Positions 37,825 to 46,635 of a DNA stretch of 64,000 bases are shown here, one piece after another. The notes beneath the pieces were generated by a model, which was given only the letters and a program-made list of their open reading frames with translations, was not told the DNA's origin and did not search any database. Numbering within the stretch: the first letter of the stretch is position 1; each line of letters begins with the position of its first letter. The stretch lies in assembly GCA_024408085.1 (NCBI GenBank), contig JAKSVH010000001.1, positions 118,096-182,095 of the forward strand, read 5' to 3'. The translations under genes and the position numbers were made by a program. Origin of the DNA: Bacilli bacterium. GTDB lineage: Bacteria > Bacillota_I > Bacilli_A > RFN20 > CAG-826.

Positions 37825-38379
37825 TTAGGCGTCCATTTTTGGACTTTCATTGTTTTCTTGTTTTGGTTCGTCTTTTTTGTCAGTGGAGACTACCACGATT
37901 GATGGGCGAATGAGATGGTCATGAAGTTTGTAACCACAGACATTTACTTTCAGTACTCTGTTTGGTTTTCCTTCATCATAGACTGCCTCAATTGCCGACA
38001 TTGTATTTGGATCGAATTGATCATCAACTTTTGGAGATATTTCAGTAACGCCTTCATTTTCTAGAACACTAACCATGTTTCTGTAAATGAATTCAAATCC
38101 TGTTAAGAAATTTTGCATTTCTTGGGATGTTGCCTTACACTGTAAGGCCATATGGAATCCATCTAGAATTGGAAGTAAGTTTTCTACGAATCCCGCAGCA
38201 CGATATTTGATTGCTTCGCGATGATCTTTTTGTACTGAATCACGGAGATTTTTCATATCGGCGTATGCACGATAATATTCATTCTTCCAATGTTCAACAT
38301 CACTTGTGAGCTTTGCTATTTGCTCCTGAGCTTTGTTTTCCTTTTTGGTTTCCTTGATTTGCTCTTTGGTTTCCTTCAC
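37825..38379 (-). CDS. grpE: Nucleotide-exchange factor GrpE
   Basis: Releases ADP from DnaK (184 aa). Long N-terminal coiled coil (~1-60), the conserved ENLLPILDGFHMAL segment and the C-terminal beta domain (VNVCGYKLHDHLIRPSIVVVS). Start is GTG 38379: a perfect AAAGGAG lies eight bases upstream. This makes the gene overlap hrcA by 80 bases in another frame. Confidence 0.94.
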   Translation of the reverse strand: MKETKEQIKETKKENKAQEQIAKLTSDVEHWKNEYYRAYADMKNLRDSVQKDHREAIKYRAAGFVENLLPILDGFHMALQCKATSQEMQNFLTGFEFIYRNMVSVLENEGVTEISPKVDDQFDPNTMSAIEAVYDEGKPNRVLKVNVCGYKLHDHLIRPSIVVVSTDKKDEPKQENNESPKMDA

Positions 38380-39397
38380 GTTTTATCTCCTTTCTTTCGC
38401 TGGAATATCTTCTTTCTAACTCGTTAATGAGGTATTCCATTGAAGTAACGACTTTGTCGTAATCCATTCTTTTTGGACCGACGATTGCGATTGAGCCTTC
38501 TTTTTGTCCAGGTATTTTAACTTTTGCTGAGATGATAGAGACATCTTCATCACCGGATTGTTCACCACCGATGTGGATTGAGATTTCATTATCTCCTTCT
38601 TCCTCTACTTCTCTAAATACTTCTGGGGATTCGAACATTTCGAGTAGTTTACGAATCTTTTGGGCATCATCTTTGAATTCAGGTTGTTCGAATAAGACAT
38701 CTTTTCCATAAGCACTTAAGCGGTCTTTTGCGAATCCTACGAATGCTTCAAGCATAGCTTGGTAAATGACATCATGATCAATTACGTAATCGTTAAGAAG
38801 TGGCTTGATAGCTTTCATCTTAGGAATTAATTCTGAGATTGATGTGCCTTTAAGTCTTTCATTAAGTAACTTGACACAACTCTCAACATCGCTAAGCGGA
38901 GTCTTTTCATTTATTACGAACGTTTTGTTTTCTACATAACCCTGATCTGTAATAAATACACAAGTCGCGAATGTATCGGAAATTGGAATAATTTGAACCG
39001 AGACGAGTTTTTCTTGTGTGGCATTTGGCCCGAGTACAATGCTTGCTAATGAAGTCATTTGTGACAAGATCTCACAAGATTCTTTAATTACATCGTCAAT
39101 TGATTGAATTTTCTCATCCAAGATGCTTTGCATCTGATATTTAAATTCATCTGAGACAGAACGCTCTCTAAGGTTTTCGATGTAGTATCTATATCCTTTA
39201 GATGAAGGCACACGTCCACTTGATGTGTGTGTTTTCTCTAGGAAGCCTTGTTGCTCTAAGGAATTCATCTCTGCACGGATTGTGGCGCCTGAGTACTCTA
39301 GGCCATAATTCTCAATGAGAGTTTTACTACCAACTGGTTCTGCTGTTTTAATAAAGTGTTCAACAATCAACTTTAGAACTCGGTCTCTACGATTCAT
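38300..39397 (-). CDS. hrcA: Heat-inducible transcription repressor HrcA
   Basis: Repressor that binds CIRCE and is kept active by GroEL in Gram-positives (365 aa). N-terminal winged helix includes VGSKTLIENYGLEYSGATIRAEMN and KTHTSSGRVPSSKGYR; the GAF-like dimerisation core follows, with GPKRMDYDKV near the end. The last ~30 residues, rich in Asn, Gln, Lys and Arg, go beyond the normal family end and are encoded where grpE already starts. Multiple CIRCE-like sites lie upstream, so it represses itself. Confidence 0.95.
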   Translation of the reverse strand: MNRRDRVLKLIVEHFIKTAEPVGSKTLIENYGLEYSGATIRAEMNSLEQQGFLEKTHTSSGRVPSSKGYRYYIENLRERSVSDEFKYQMQSILDEKIQSIDDVIKESCEILSQMTSLASIVLGPNATQEKLVSVQIIPISDTFATCVFITDQGYVENKTFVINEKTPLSDVESCVKLLNERLKGTSISELIPKMKAIKPLLNDYVIDHDVIYQAMLEAFVGFAKDRLSAYGKDVLFEQPEFKDDAQKIRKLLEMFESPEVFREVEEEGDNEISIHIGGEQSGDEDVSIISAKVKIPGQKEGSIAIVGPKRMDYDKVVTSMEYLINELERRYSSERKEIKREGNQRANQGNQKGKQSSGANSKAHK

Positions 39398-39410
39398 TTC
39401 CTTTCTCCTT

Positions 39411-39437
39411 TTGGCACTCGTTTTGTTTGAGTGCTAA
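39411..39437. promoter_or_regulatory. CIRCE operator 1
   Basis: TTGGCACTC-N9-GAGTGCTAA. Matches the CIRCE inverted repeat (TTAGCACTC-N9-GAGTGCTAA) with one change. It starts 14 bases before the hrcA ATG and covers the expected transcription start. Confidence 0.93.
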
Positions 39438-39445
39438 CACCGATA

Positions 39446-39473
39446 ATTATATGAATGATTTTGGCACTGTCAA
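39446..39473 (-). promoter_or_regulatory. hrcA operon promoter, consensus sigma-A
   Basis: On the - strand, perfect TTGACA (39468-39473), 16-base spacer, perfect TATAAT (39446-39451). The -35 lies inside CIRCE 2, and the start point lies at the edge of CIRCE 1. Confidence 0.88.
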
Positions 39474-39487
39474 GCATTAAGTGCTAA
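39461..39487. promoter_or_regulatory. CIRCE operator 2
   Basis: TTGGCACTG-N9-AAGTGCTAA, same 9-9-9 geometry as CIRCE 1 with weaker inner bases. It overlaps the -35. Confidence 0.8.
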
Positions 39488-39504
39488 TTTTGTGAATAAT
39501 AAAA

Positions 39505-39528
39505 AAATATCCACATTGTGGATAAATT
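39505..39528 (-). terminator. Possible hemW terminator containing a DnaA-box sequence
   Basis: On the - strand ATCCACAATGTGGAT is followed by ATTTTTTTATT. TGTGGATAA (39517-39525) equals the complement of the DnaA box TTATCCACA. Confidence 0.5.
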
Positions 39529-39539
39529 TTAGCAATCTT

Positions 39540-39555
39540 TTAGCACGAGTGCCAA
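39540..39555. promoter_or_regulatory. Collapsed CIRCE-like palindrome
   Basis: TTAGCAC-GA-GTGCCAA: the two CIRCE half-site cores face each other with no spacer, directly after the hemW stop. Confidence 0.4.
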
Positions 39556-40650
39556 TTACATGAGTTTTAGAATAACAAAATCCATCAAAAGTAAGCCTTC
39601 ATCAGTAAGTTTTATTCTATCTGGAGTAATGTCAATTAAGTTAGTTAAGAAAAATCTTTTGATTTTGTCACCAAAAAGATCTTCAAAATCTCTACCAAAT
39701 TTTTGTTTAAATTCTTGCCTAGAGAATCCTTGTTCCATTCTGAAATTGGTGATCAAATAATACTCTAAATTTTCTTCAGGAGAGACAGGAGAGTTCTCTT
39801 TAACAAAGTTAAGATTGTTGTATTCTCTTAGAGATTTTGTGTTTGTGTATCTATTCCCACTCACAAAACCTGAAGCTCCAAGGCCACAACCGTAGTATTC
39901 TTGGTTTTTCCAATAAGTCATATTATGACGAGAATATTTTCCATTCCTGGCAAAGTTAGAAATCTCGTATCTTTCGTATCCGTTTGCACGCAAAGTTTTA
40001 AGAATTACTTCATAGAATTTTCTTGATGGGCCTTCTCTTTGTTCCTTTACACCTTTGGTGTACAAAATAGAACCAGGTTCCACAATAAGTGAATAAATCG
40101 AAATGTGATCGATGTCTAATTCAATAAAATTGGCTAAATCTTTCTTAAGTTGTCTAAGACTTTGGCGCTTAAAGCCGTAAATAAGGTCAATATTTATGTT
40201 ATCGAATCCAAGTCCCTTAGCTAGCGAAATAACGCGCTTAGCGTCCTCAAAAGTATGATTTCGGCCTATTTCTTTAAGAAGTTTATCGTTCGTTGACTGA
40301 ACTCCAATGGATAATCTGTTAACTCCAACCTTTTTCATGATTAAAAGTTTGGATTCGGTTAAGTTTTCAACGTTAGCTTCTACAGTAAATTCATAATCAT
40401 CTGCCAAATATTGCTTAGCAAAAGTAAGGATTCTTTCAAATCCAGCATCGCTTAAAGCTGTTGGAGTTCCACCACCAAAATATAAAGTTTTAACTTTGTT
40501 AATATGGTAAGATTCAATCTCTTTAATGAGTGAGTCTAAATAATCTTTTTCGTATTTCCCAAAATAAAAAAGTTTTGTGAAATCACAATATGTACAAATG
40601 TGCTCACAAAACGGGATGTGTATATATAAAGATTGAGGCTTATTTGTCAT
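39556..40650 (-). CDS. hemW: HemW-like radical-SAM heme chaperone
   Basis: Radical-SAM protein (364 aa) formerly called oxygen-independent coproporphyrinogen oxidase; family members bind heme and act as chaperones. YIHIPFCEHICTYCDF has the CxxxCxxC cluster motif, with GGGTPTAL and RLSIGVQS. A HemN-like C-terminal domain ends it. ATG 40650 (MTNKPQSLY) overlaps the upstream gene's stop; a longer Lys-rich upstream start at 40704 is rejected. In Bacillus the homologue also precedes hrcA. Confidence 0.92.
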   Translation of the reverse strand: MTNKPQSLYIHIPFCEHICTYCDFTKLFYFGKYEKDYLDSLIKEIESYHINKVKTLYFGGGTPTALSDAGFERILTFAKQYLADDYEFTVEANVENLTESKLLIMKKVGVNRLSIGVQSTNDKLLKEIGRNHTFEDAKRVISLAKGLGFDNINIDLIYGFKRQSLRQLKKDLANFIELDIDHISIYSLIVEPGSILYTKGVKEQREGPSRKFYEVILKTLRANGYERYEISNFARNGKYSRHNMTYWKNQEYYGCGLGASGFVSGNRYTNTKSLREYNNLNFVKENSPVSPEENLEYYLITNFRMEQGFSRQEFKQKFGRDFEDLFGDKIKRFFLTNLIDITPDRIKLTDEGLLLMDFVILKLM

Positions 40651-40900
40651 CTTCAGCTTCTTTTTTAGCTGCTTCTTCCATTTGTTTTTGAGTTTCATCA
40701 TCAACTGGAACTAAGATGCGATCGAGCTCTTCTTTAGCTGCTTCTTCTTCAGTCATTTCATCTTTTTTAATTTGTAAAGGTTTTACCTTTCTCTTAATAA
40801 GGATGACTGCTAAAACAATGAGTCCAAAGAATGCAACAAGAATTGCAATAATAATACCTGGATGGTCGGCGATTCCGCCTAATGTAACTAAGTTATTCAT
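40640..40900 (-). CDS. Small single-span membrane protein, unknown
   Basis: 86 aa. One membrane helix (~15-36: GIIIAILVAFFGLIVLAVIL), then a basic stop-transfer segment (KRKVKP) and an acidic, probably coiled-coil tail rich in Glu and Lys (~48-86). SD GGAG is six bases before the ATG. It is sandwiched between the Fic-like gene and hemW and overlaps hemW by 11 bases. No family recognised; the layout suggests an outside-facing short N-terminus and a cytoplasmic acidic tail. Confidence 0.75.
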   Translation of the reverse strand: MNNLVTLGGIADHPGIIIAILVAFFGLIVLAVILIKRKVKPLQIKKDEMTEEEAAKEELDRILVPVDDETQKQMEEAAKKEAEDDK

Positions 40901-40917
40901 AATATGCTCCTATTTTA

Positions 40918-42360
40918 CTATTTATCGATTGGTGTGTAAACAAACTTGTTCTTAATTTGCTCACGTCTGTAATAACCACGTAGTGCGAGATTATCCATAG
41001 ATGTACGTGCTGTTTCATAAACACAGCCTTCGAATCTCTTATATTCTTGAATTGTGTAGAACTTACCCTTTGTACAGTGTCTCACGTAAAAGTGAGCTTG
41101 TCCTTTTTTGATATATGGATCTGACTCTAAAATATCAAGTTCACGAGCTTTTAACTCTTTTTCTGATAAATCAGAAGTTGGTCTATTATCAAATGGTTTT
41201 GGCTCAGCAACATGTGTAGCTGGTGCAGGAGCTGGTGCTGGCGAAGGTGCTGGCACTGGTTTTGGTGCAACTACAGGTGTAGGAGCTGGTGTAGGTTGAG
41301 GATGAGCCTCCTCAAAGACATCTTTAGATGGTTCGATTCCAAACTCCTCTTTAAACTTCTTTGCATTGTCTCCCATTGTAATTGTAGCTTCTAAAGCTCT
41401 TGCATTAACTTGAACAATTCTATCAATGATTGCATCAAATGAAGCAAAAATTGAATCGCTTCCTTTAAGGAAAGCATAAGTAAAGTCATGAGATTTAAGA
41501 ACTTCTCTGGAAATATCTCCAAATAAATTCTTGTCATTTAGAATTAATTCTAACGGAACATAAACTGAGGCAATTGATAATCCACTAGATGAAAGAATTG
41601 CTTTTGCAGAGATTAAAGACATTTCCAAGTTAAAATCTTCAAATGGTTTAATATAATTAAACATAAAGATTGTTGAAATTAATCTATTAAGCAATGGTTG
41701 GTTTCTATCGTTAGCATAGCTAATAACAGAATTCATCATTTCTTCAATAAGGTGTGCTTGAACACCGTTGTTATATTCTGCTCCAACAAGGAATCTTGCA
41801 GATGGAGAATTTGTATCATTTACTCTGTAAAATGAAGTTAATTCTTCTTGTCCTTTAAGGATTGCATAGTAGTTTGCTAAGAATTCTTCACCAAATTGTT
41901 CATATGAAGCTTTTGAAAGTCTCTCTAAAGCATTAAAGTAATTAATAATTACTTGATAACTTAAATCATTACACTTGTGTTCAATAATGTTTTGAAGTGT
42001 AATTTCAGAAACATCAATGCTATTAAATTTAGCAACGCACTTAAGTGCGGATTTTAACATATCGTGGGTCAATGTGTATTTTGCAATTGATCCATTCATC
42101 AATTTATCGAAGAGATTTTCGCATCTACTAACACGTCCAGAAAGTTCAGCGATTAAATTAACCACCTTTGGTGTTTGTGTTAAATTGAAATGAAAACGAG
42201 CATTATCAAAGATAGGAAGTTCGACTGACATTCCTCTTCTATAGACAATTATTTCTCTCCAAATTTGATCAATAAGGTTTGTGCCAAGAGATTTTGCGAC
42301 ATCCATACGAGTCATGTATTTCTCATTGGTGAATTTTACATTTAAATCTGATCCTGCCAT
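40918..42360 (-). CDS. Degenerate Fic-domain protein with Pro/Ala linker and winged-helix end
   Basis: 480 aa. Residues ~60-320 look like a Fic helical fold: Arg after SFY at ~178, a long helix, then YIKPFEDFNLEMS (236-248) where the Fic motif HPFxxGNGR should be. Pro, Phe, Asp and Asn remain, but the catalytic His is Lys238 and the Gly-Asn-Gly-Arg core is lost, so AMP transfer is unlikely. Residues ~354-382 are a Pro-Ala linker (PAPSPAPAPAPA). The C-terminus (~400-480) resembles the winged helix found after many Fic domains (YETARTSMDNLALRGYYRR). SD GAGGT. A regulatory pseudoenzyme is plausible; the assignment is by pattern only. Confidence 0.6.
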   Translation of the reverse strand: MAGSDLNVKFTNEKYMTRMDVAKSLGTNLIDQIWREIIVYRRGMSVELPIFDNARFHFNLTQTPKVVNLIAELSGRVSRCENLFDKLMNGSIAKYTLTHDMLKSALKCVAKFNSIDVSEITLQNIIEHKCNDLSYQVIINYFNALERLSKASYEQFGEEFLANYYAILKGQEELTSFYRVNDTNSPSARFLVGAEYNNGVQAHLIEEMMNSVISYANDRNQPLLNRLISTIFMFNYIKPFEDFNLEMSLISAKAILSSSGLSIASVYVPLELILNDKNLFGDISREVLKSHDFTYAFLKGSDSIFASFDAIIDRIVQVNARALEATITMGDNAKKFKEEFGIEPSKDVFEEAHPQPTPAPTPVVAPKPVPAPSPAPAPAPATHVAEPKPFDNRPTSDLSEKELKARELDILESDPYIKKGQAHFYVRHCTKGKFYTIQEYKRFEGCVYETARTSMDNLALRGYYRREQIKNKFVYTPIDK

Positions 42361-42441
42361 AGCTTTTACCTCGTTACTGCTATTTTACAGCATTTGGAAA
42401 CTTATGTAAATAAAAACTACTAAATTTTAACTAAAAAACTA

Positions 42442-44250
42442 TCAATCGTCATCTATTGAGAGTACAGTCATGAATGCTTCTTGCGGGACTTCAACTGAGC
42501 CAATTGCTTTCATTCTCTTCTTACCCTCTTTTTGCTTTTCAAGAAGCTTCTTCTTGCGGCTAATGTCACCACCATAGCATTTAGCCAAGACATCTTTACG
42601 CACAGCTTTAATGTCTGCGCGTGCGATAATCTTGCCATTTATGGCAGCTTGTACTGGGACTTCGAATTGTTGACGTGGAATGATTTCTTTGAGCTTGCGC
42701 ACAACAACGGAACCACGCTCATAGGCGCTACCTTTGTAGACAATGATGCTTAAAGCATCAATTACATCTCCGTTAAGAAGAATATCCATCTTAGAAAGAT
42801 TTCCTACTTTGTAGTCGCTGTATTCATAGTCGAATGATGCATAACCTTTTGTAAATGATTTTAGCTTATCAAAGAAATTGTAAACAATTTCTGCTAATGG
42901 AAGTTCATAAGTTGCAATCATTCTGGTGTCATCAAAATATTCAAGGTTCAAATAAATGCCTCTTCTATTTTGGCAAAGATCCATAACTGCACCAACATAC
43001 TCCTTTGGAGTCATGATTTGTGCTTTAACGTATGGTTCTTGAATTTCCTTGATTGTTGTTAAGTCTGGAAGCTTGCTTGGGTTATCGAGCGCAATCATCG
43101 TGCCATCGCTCTTGTATACGTGATAAATAACGCTAGGCGCGGTAAGAATTAAATCGAGTCCATATTCTCTTTCTAAACGCTCTTGGACTACGTCCATATG
43201 GAGTAAACCAAGGAAGCCACATCTAAAGCCAAAGCCTAAGGCTTGGGATGTTTCTGGCTCAAAAACTAAAGAAGCATCGTTTAGAGTTAACTTCTCTAAT
43301 GCATCCTTAAGATCTAAGTACTTCTTAGAATCTACTGGGTATAAACCACAGTAGACCATTGGGTTCATTTTTCTATAACCTGGTAAAGCTTCTTTAGCAG
43401 GATTACTTAATAAAGTAACTGTTTCACCAGGATGAACATCTTTTATGTCCTTAATTTGTGCGGATATGTAACCAACCTCGCCTGCACATAGTTCGTCTGT
43501 TTTGATTTCTTTTGGGTTCCTAATTCCGACTTCAGTAACAAGATAATTCTTGTTAGCGGCCATTAAATGAATTGTATCTCCAACTTTAACTTTGCCTTCT
43601 TTAACACGGACCATAATGATGACGCCTCTATAAGAGTCATAATATGAGTCGAAGATTAAAGCTTGAAGCGGATTATTATCGTCACCCATAGGTGAAGGAA
43701 TGTAATTTACTACTGCTTCAAGAACATCACCAACATTAAGTCCTGTCTTTGCGGATACAAGGCATGCGTTATCTGCAGGAATGCCAATGCGCTCCTCGAT
43801 TTCGCGCTTAGCCATATCAGGCATTGCGGAAGGTAAATCAATTTTATTGATTACTGGAACAATTTCAAGGTTATTGTCGACCGCTAAATAAACATTCGCG
43901 AGTGTTTGAGCTTCAACTCCTTGAGTTGCATCTACAACTAATAGACAGCCTTCGCAAGCTGCTAAAGAACGTGATACTTCGTATGAAAAGTCGACGTGCC
44001 CCGGTGTATCGATAAGATTAAATAAGTAATCTTCACCGTTTTTTGCATGGTACTTTAAAGTAACAGCATTAAGTTTAATGGTAATGCCTCTTTCTCTTTC
44101 AAGATCCATTGAATCAAGGAATTGTTCTTTCATTTCCCTTTGGGAAACTGTTTCAGTCAATTCCAAAATTCTATCGGCTAAGGTAGATTTACCATGGTCG
44201 ATATGAGCAATGATTGAGAAGTTACGAATATGTTTCTTGTCGTAATGCAT
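42442..44250 (-). CDS. lepA: Elongation factor 4
   Basis: Ribosome-bound translational GTPase (602 aa) that remodels stalled or initiating ribosomes. GTPase motifs [25 protein letters not shown] and NKIDLPSA, then domains II-III, the EF-G domain V-like part and the C-terminal EF4-specific domain ([22 protein letters not shown], in part). The ATG lies 11 bases past the nuclease-helicase stop with no strong SD. Confidence 0.97.
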   Translation of the reverse strand: MHYDKKHIRNFSIIAHIDHGKSTLADRILELTETVSQREMKEQFLDSMDLERERGITIKLNAVTLKYHAKNGEDYLFNLIDTPGHVDFSYEVSRSLAACEGCLLVVDATQGVEAQTLANVYLAVDNNLEIVPVINKIDLPSAMPDMAKREIEERIGIPADNACLVSAKTGLNVGDVLEAVVNYIPSPMGDDNNPLQALIFDSYYDSYRGVIIMVRVKEGKVKVGDTIHLMAANKNYLVTEVGIRNPKEIKTDELCAGEVGYISAQIKDIKDVHPGETVTLLSNPAKEALPGYRKMNPMVYCGLYPVDSKKYLDLKDALEKLTLNDASLVFEPETSQALGFGFRCGFLGLLHMDVVQERLEREYGLDLILTAPSVIYHVYKSDGTMIALDNPSKLPDLTTIKEIQEPYVKAQIMTPKEYVGAVMDLCQNRRGIYLNLEYFDDTRMIATYELPLAEIVYNFFDKLKSFTKGYASFDYEYSDYKVGNLSKMDILLNGDVIDALSIIVYKGSAYERGSVVVRKLKEIIPRQQFEVPVQAAINGKIIARADIKAVRKDVLAKCYGGDISRKKKLLEKQKEGKKRMKAIGSVEVPQEAFMTVLSIDDD

Positions 44251-44261
44251 ACTTTAAAATA

Positions 44262-46592
44262 TTATTTTACTTTCCAAAAGTTTTCAACCTGATTTTTTAC
44301 ATCTTCTTTAGAAGTCACAACTTCGTAGTCGCTGTAAATGTTCTTAAATAATTCGTGATAGGTATCTGTTAGATAACGGTCATCAATAAGTAAAGCTACA
44401 CCCCTATCAGATTCGCTTCTTATGACGCGCCCAACTGCCTGCATGACTTTGTTCATGCCTGGTGCAACATAGGCGTATTCATAACCTTTATTTTCAACTT
44501 TATTGAAATAATCACGAATTAAGTCACGTTCATAACAAAGTTGAGGGAGTCCAACACCCACTACGCAAACGCCAATAATACGCTCGCCCACAAGGTCAAT
44601 TCCTTCACCAAAAGCCCCACCTACAACAGCTAAACCTATGGTTGTTTTTTCAGGCTTATCAACAAAACAAGTTAGGAATTGTTCCTTTTCAATTTCTGAC
44701 ATATCTCGTTCTTGAACGAGTAAATCGAATTCCTCATCCTCTAAATAAGGAGCGAGATTTTCTAAATATTCATAACTTGGAACGTATACAAAGTAGTTTC
44801 CAAGTTTACCGTGAACAAGTTCACGAATGTATTCGCTGACTTCCTTTATGGTGCCAGCGCGATTTTTATATCTAATTGACACCTTTGGTGCCACCATTAA
44901 TCTAAGATTTTCCTTAGGAAATGGAGATGGAAGGAACAAGATTGGATCACTTTTTTCTCCGCCAATCATGTCTATGTAATAGTCAGATGGAGAAAGTGTT
45001 GCGGAAAAGATTACTTTTCCTTTTACTTGATCAAATGTTCTCTTTAAATGTTCTCTTGGGTCAATACAATAAAGATTGATTTTTACATCTTTGTCTCTTT
45101 TAGAGACATATAAAGAGAATGTTTCATCGTAGAAATCTAAAAGTTTAATAAATTTATTAAGGTCAAAATAGAAATCTGTAAACTCATCTGTTACAACTGA
45201 GTGATGATTTTTGTTTACATCACTAGCAGCAAGCAAATATGCTTGAATTGCGTTAAGTTGAGTTCTATTAAGCATATCAATTTTATGATCGCCATCTGGA
45301 AGGTCTTCGAATTCGCCGAATAACTTCGTTATTCTCTTCATCGCGTTTTTAATCTTTTTATGTTCAAAATGGCGAAGTGATTTTTTAACTTGTTTATACT
45401 TGAACGAATCAAATGACGCGCTATACATGCTTCGTCCACGCTCAACTAAGTTGTGCGCCTCATCTACAAGCACGAGCATGTTTGATGCATCGCTATCAAA
45501 ATATCTCTTCAAATAAACCATTGGATCGAAGAAGTAATTGTAGTCACAAATAATCACATCAACATAAAGTGATAAATCTAGCGATAATTCGAATGGACAA
45601 ATGGCATTAAATTTAGCTATTTCCACCACATCTTCTGTTGAGAATAATTTGTAACGAGAAATTGAATCTTTTATAACGTTTTTTATCTTTGAGTAATAGC
45701 CTTTTGCAAATGGACATTCATCTGGGTTACAGGCTTTGCCTGGGCAAAGACAAACCTTATCTTTTGCCATGATAGAAATTCCTGATGCTTCAAGACCTTT
45801 TTCTACCATTAATTTTGTGGCGTTATAAGCCATTTCTTTTCCTGAATTTTTTGCAGTCAAATAGAAGATTTTTTCGTTTTCTCCTTTTGCAAAAGATTTC
45901 ACAAATGGATAAAGAGTGGAAATTGTCTTTCCAATTCCAGTTGGAGCTTCCGCAAAAAGAATGCCACCATTTTGAGCAACGCCATAGGCGTATTTCGCAA
46001 GTTTCTTCTGTCCACTTCTAAAATTTTCGTATGGGAAAGCAAGAGTTTCTGCAGATTTATTTCTAGCAAGAGTTCTGTTGTAAATAATTTTGAAAAATTC
46101 AATGTATTCAGTAAGTAAATTATTAATATCTTTTTCAAGCTCAGAAGTTAGGTAAGAAAAGTTCTTGACCATCATAGATTTATCAAGTTGATTTATGTAG
46201 GTTAATCTAACACCAATGTGGTCTAGTTTTTTCTCTCTAGCGTACATTAATGCATAGCATTTAGCTTGTCCAAGGTGCCACTCGCATTGCTCATTATAGA
46301 AATTTTCAAGGTCTGAAATTGTTGATTTAATTTCATCAATAATTACGTCATCATCATGAACGATAATTCCATCAGCCCTACCCTCTAAAATAACTTCAAA
46401 ATCATCAACTTTAAAACTGTCTTTAAGTTGGTATTCTGAAATATAGTTCTTACCTTGGCGAGATTGATACATCGCATGAATGAGTGTTCCTTCATTCATT
46501 GTGGTCGCATTATAAATACGATTGTCGATGTCTCCTGTGCGAAGTAAAAAATCGACAAGTTGGTGTACTGAAAGAGTCAAAACCTTCTTCAT
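44262..46592 (-). CDS. PD-(D/E)XK nuclease fused to XPD/DinG-like Fe-S DNA helicase
   Basis: 776 aa from ATG 46592. Residues ~1-170 are a RecB/Cas4-like nuclease fold: EGRADGII and IIDEIKST give the D...EXK core. The rest is an SF2 helicase of the XPD/DinG/Rad3 group: Walker A EAPTGIGKT, the Fe-S Cys set CLCPGKACNPDEC, VDEAHNLVERG (DEAH box), and C-terminal motif VI in QAVGRVIRSESDRG. Likely roles are DNA repair or removal of structured DNA. TATAAT is seven bases before the ATG. Confidence 0.88.
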   Translation of the reverse strand: MKKVLTLSVHQLVDFLLRTGDIDNRIYNATTMNEGTLIHAMYQSRQGKNYISEYQLKDSFKVDDFEVILEGRADGIIVHDDDVIIDEIKSTISDLENFYNEQCEWHLGQAKCYALMYAREKKLDHIGVRLTYINQLDKSMMVKNFSYLTSELEKDINNLLTEYIEFFKIIYNRTLARNKSAETLAFPYENFRSGQKKLAKYAYGVAQNGGILFAEAPTGIGKTISTLYPFVKSFAKGENEKIFYLTAKNSGKEMAYNATKLMVEKGLEASGISIMAKDKVCLCPGKACNPDECPFAKGYYSKIKNVIKDSISRYKLFSTEDVVEIAKFNAICPFELSLDLSLYVDVIICDYNYFFDPMVYLKRYFDSDASNMLVLVDEAHNLVERGRSMYSASFDSFKYKQVKKSLRHFEHKKIKNAMKRITKLFGEFEDLPDGDHKIDMLNRTQLNAIQAYLLAASDVNKNHHSVVTDEFTDFYFDLNKFIKLLDFYDETFSLYVSKRDKDVKINLYCIDPREHLKRTFDQVKGKVIFSATLSPSDYYIDMIGGEKSDPILFLPSPFPKENLRLMVAPKVSIRYKNRAGTIKEVSEYIRELVHGKLGNYFVYVPSYEYLENLAPYLEDEEFDLLVQERDMSEIEKEQFLTCFVDKPEKTTIGLAVVGGAFGEGIDLVGERIIGVCVVGVGLPQLCYERDLIRDYFNKVENKGYEYAYVAPGMNKVMQAVGRVIRSESDRGVALLIDDRYLTDTYHELFKNIYSDYEVVTSKEDVKNQVENFWKVK

Positions 46593-46605
46593 AATTTTTA
46601 TTATA
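46593..46605 (-). promoter_or_regulatory. Nuclease-helicase -10 element, leaderless arrangement
   Basis: On the - strand TATAAT (46600-46605) then AAAAATT then ATG. It follows the fmt terminator by a few bases. The in-frame ATG at 46622 would lie upstream of this promoter. Confidence 0.65.
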
Positions 46606-46635
46606 TCAAAAAAGACTATCAAAAGATAGTCTTTA
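46606..46635 (-). terminator. fmt terminator
   Basis: AAAGACTATC (46611-46620), loop AAAA, GATAGTCTTT (46625-46634); on the - strand a TTT run follows. It overlaps the fmt stop. Confidence 0.75.
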
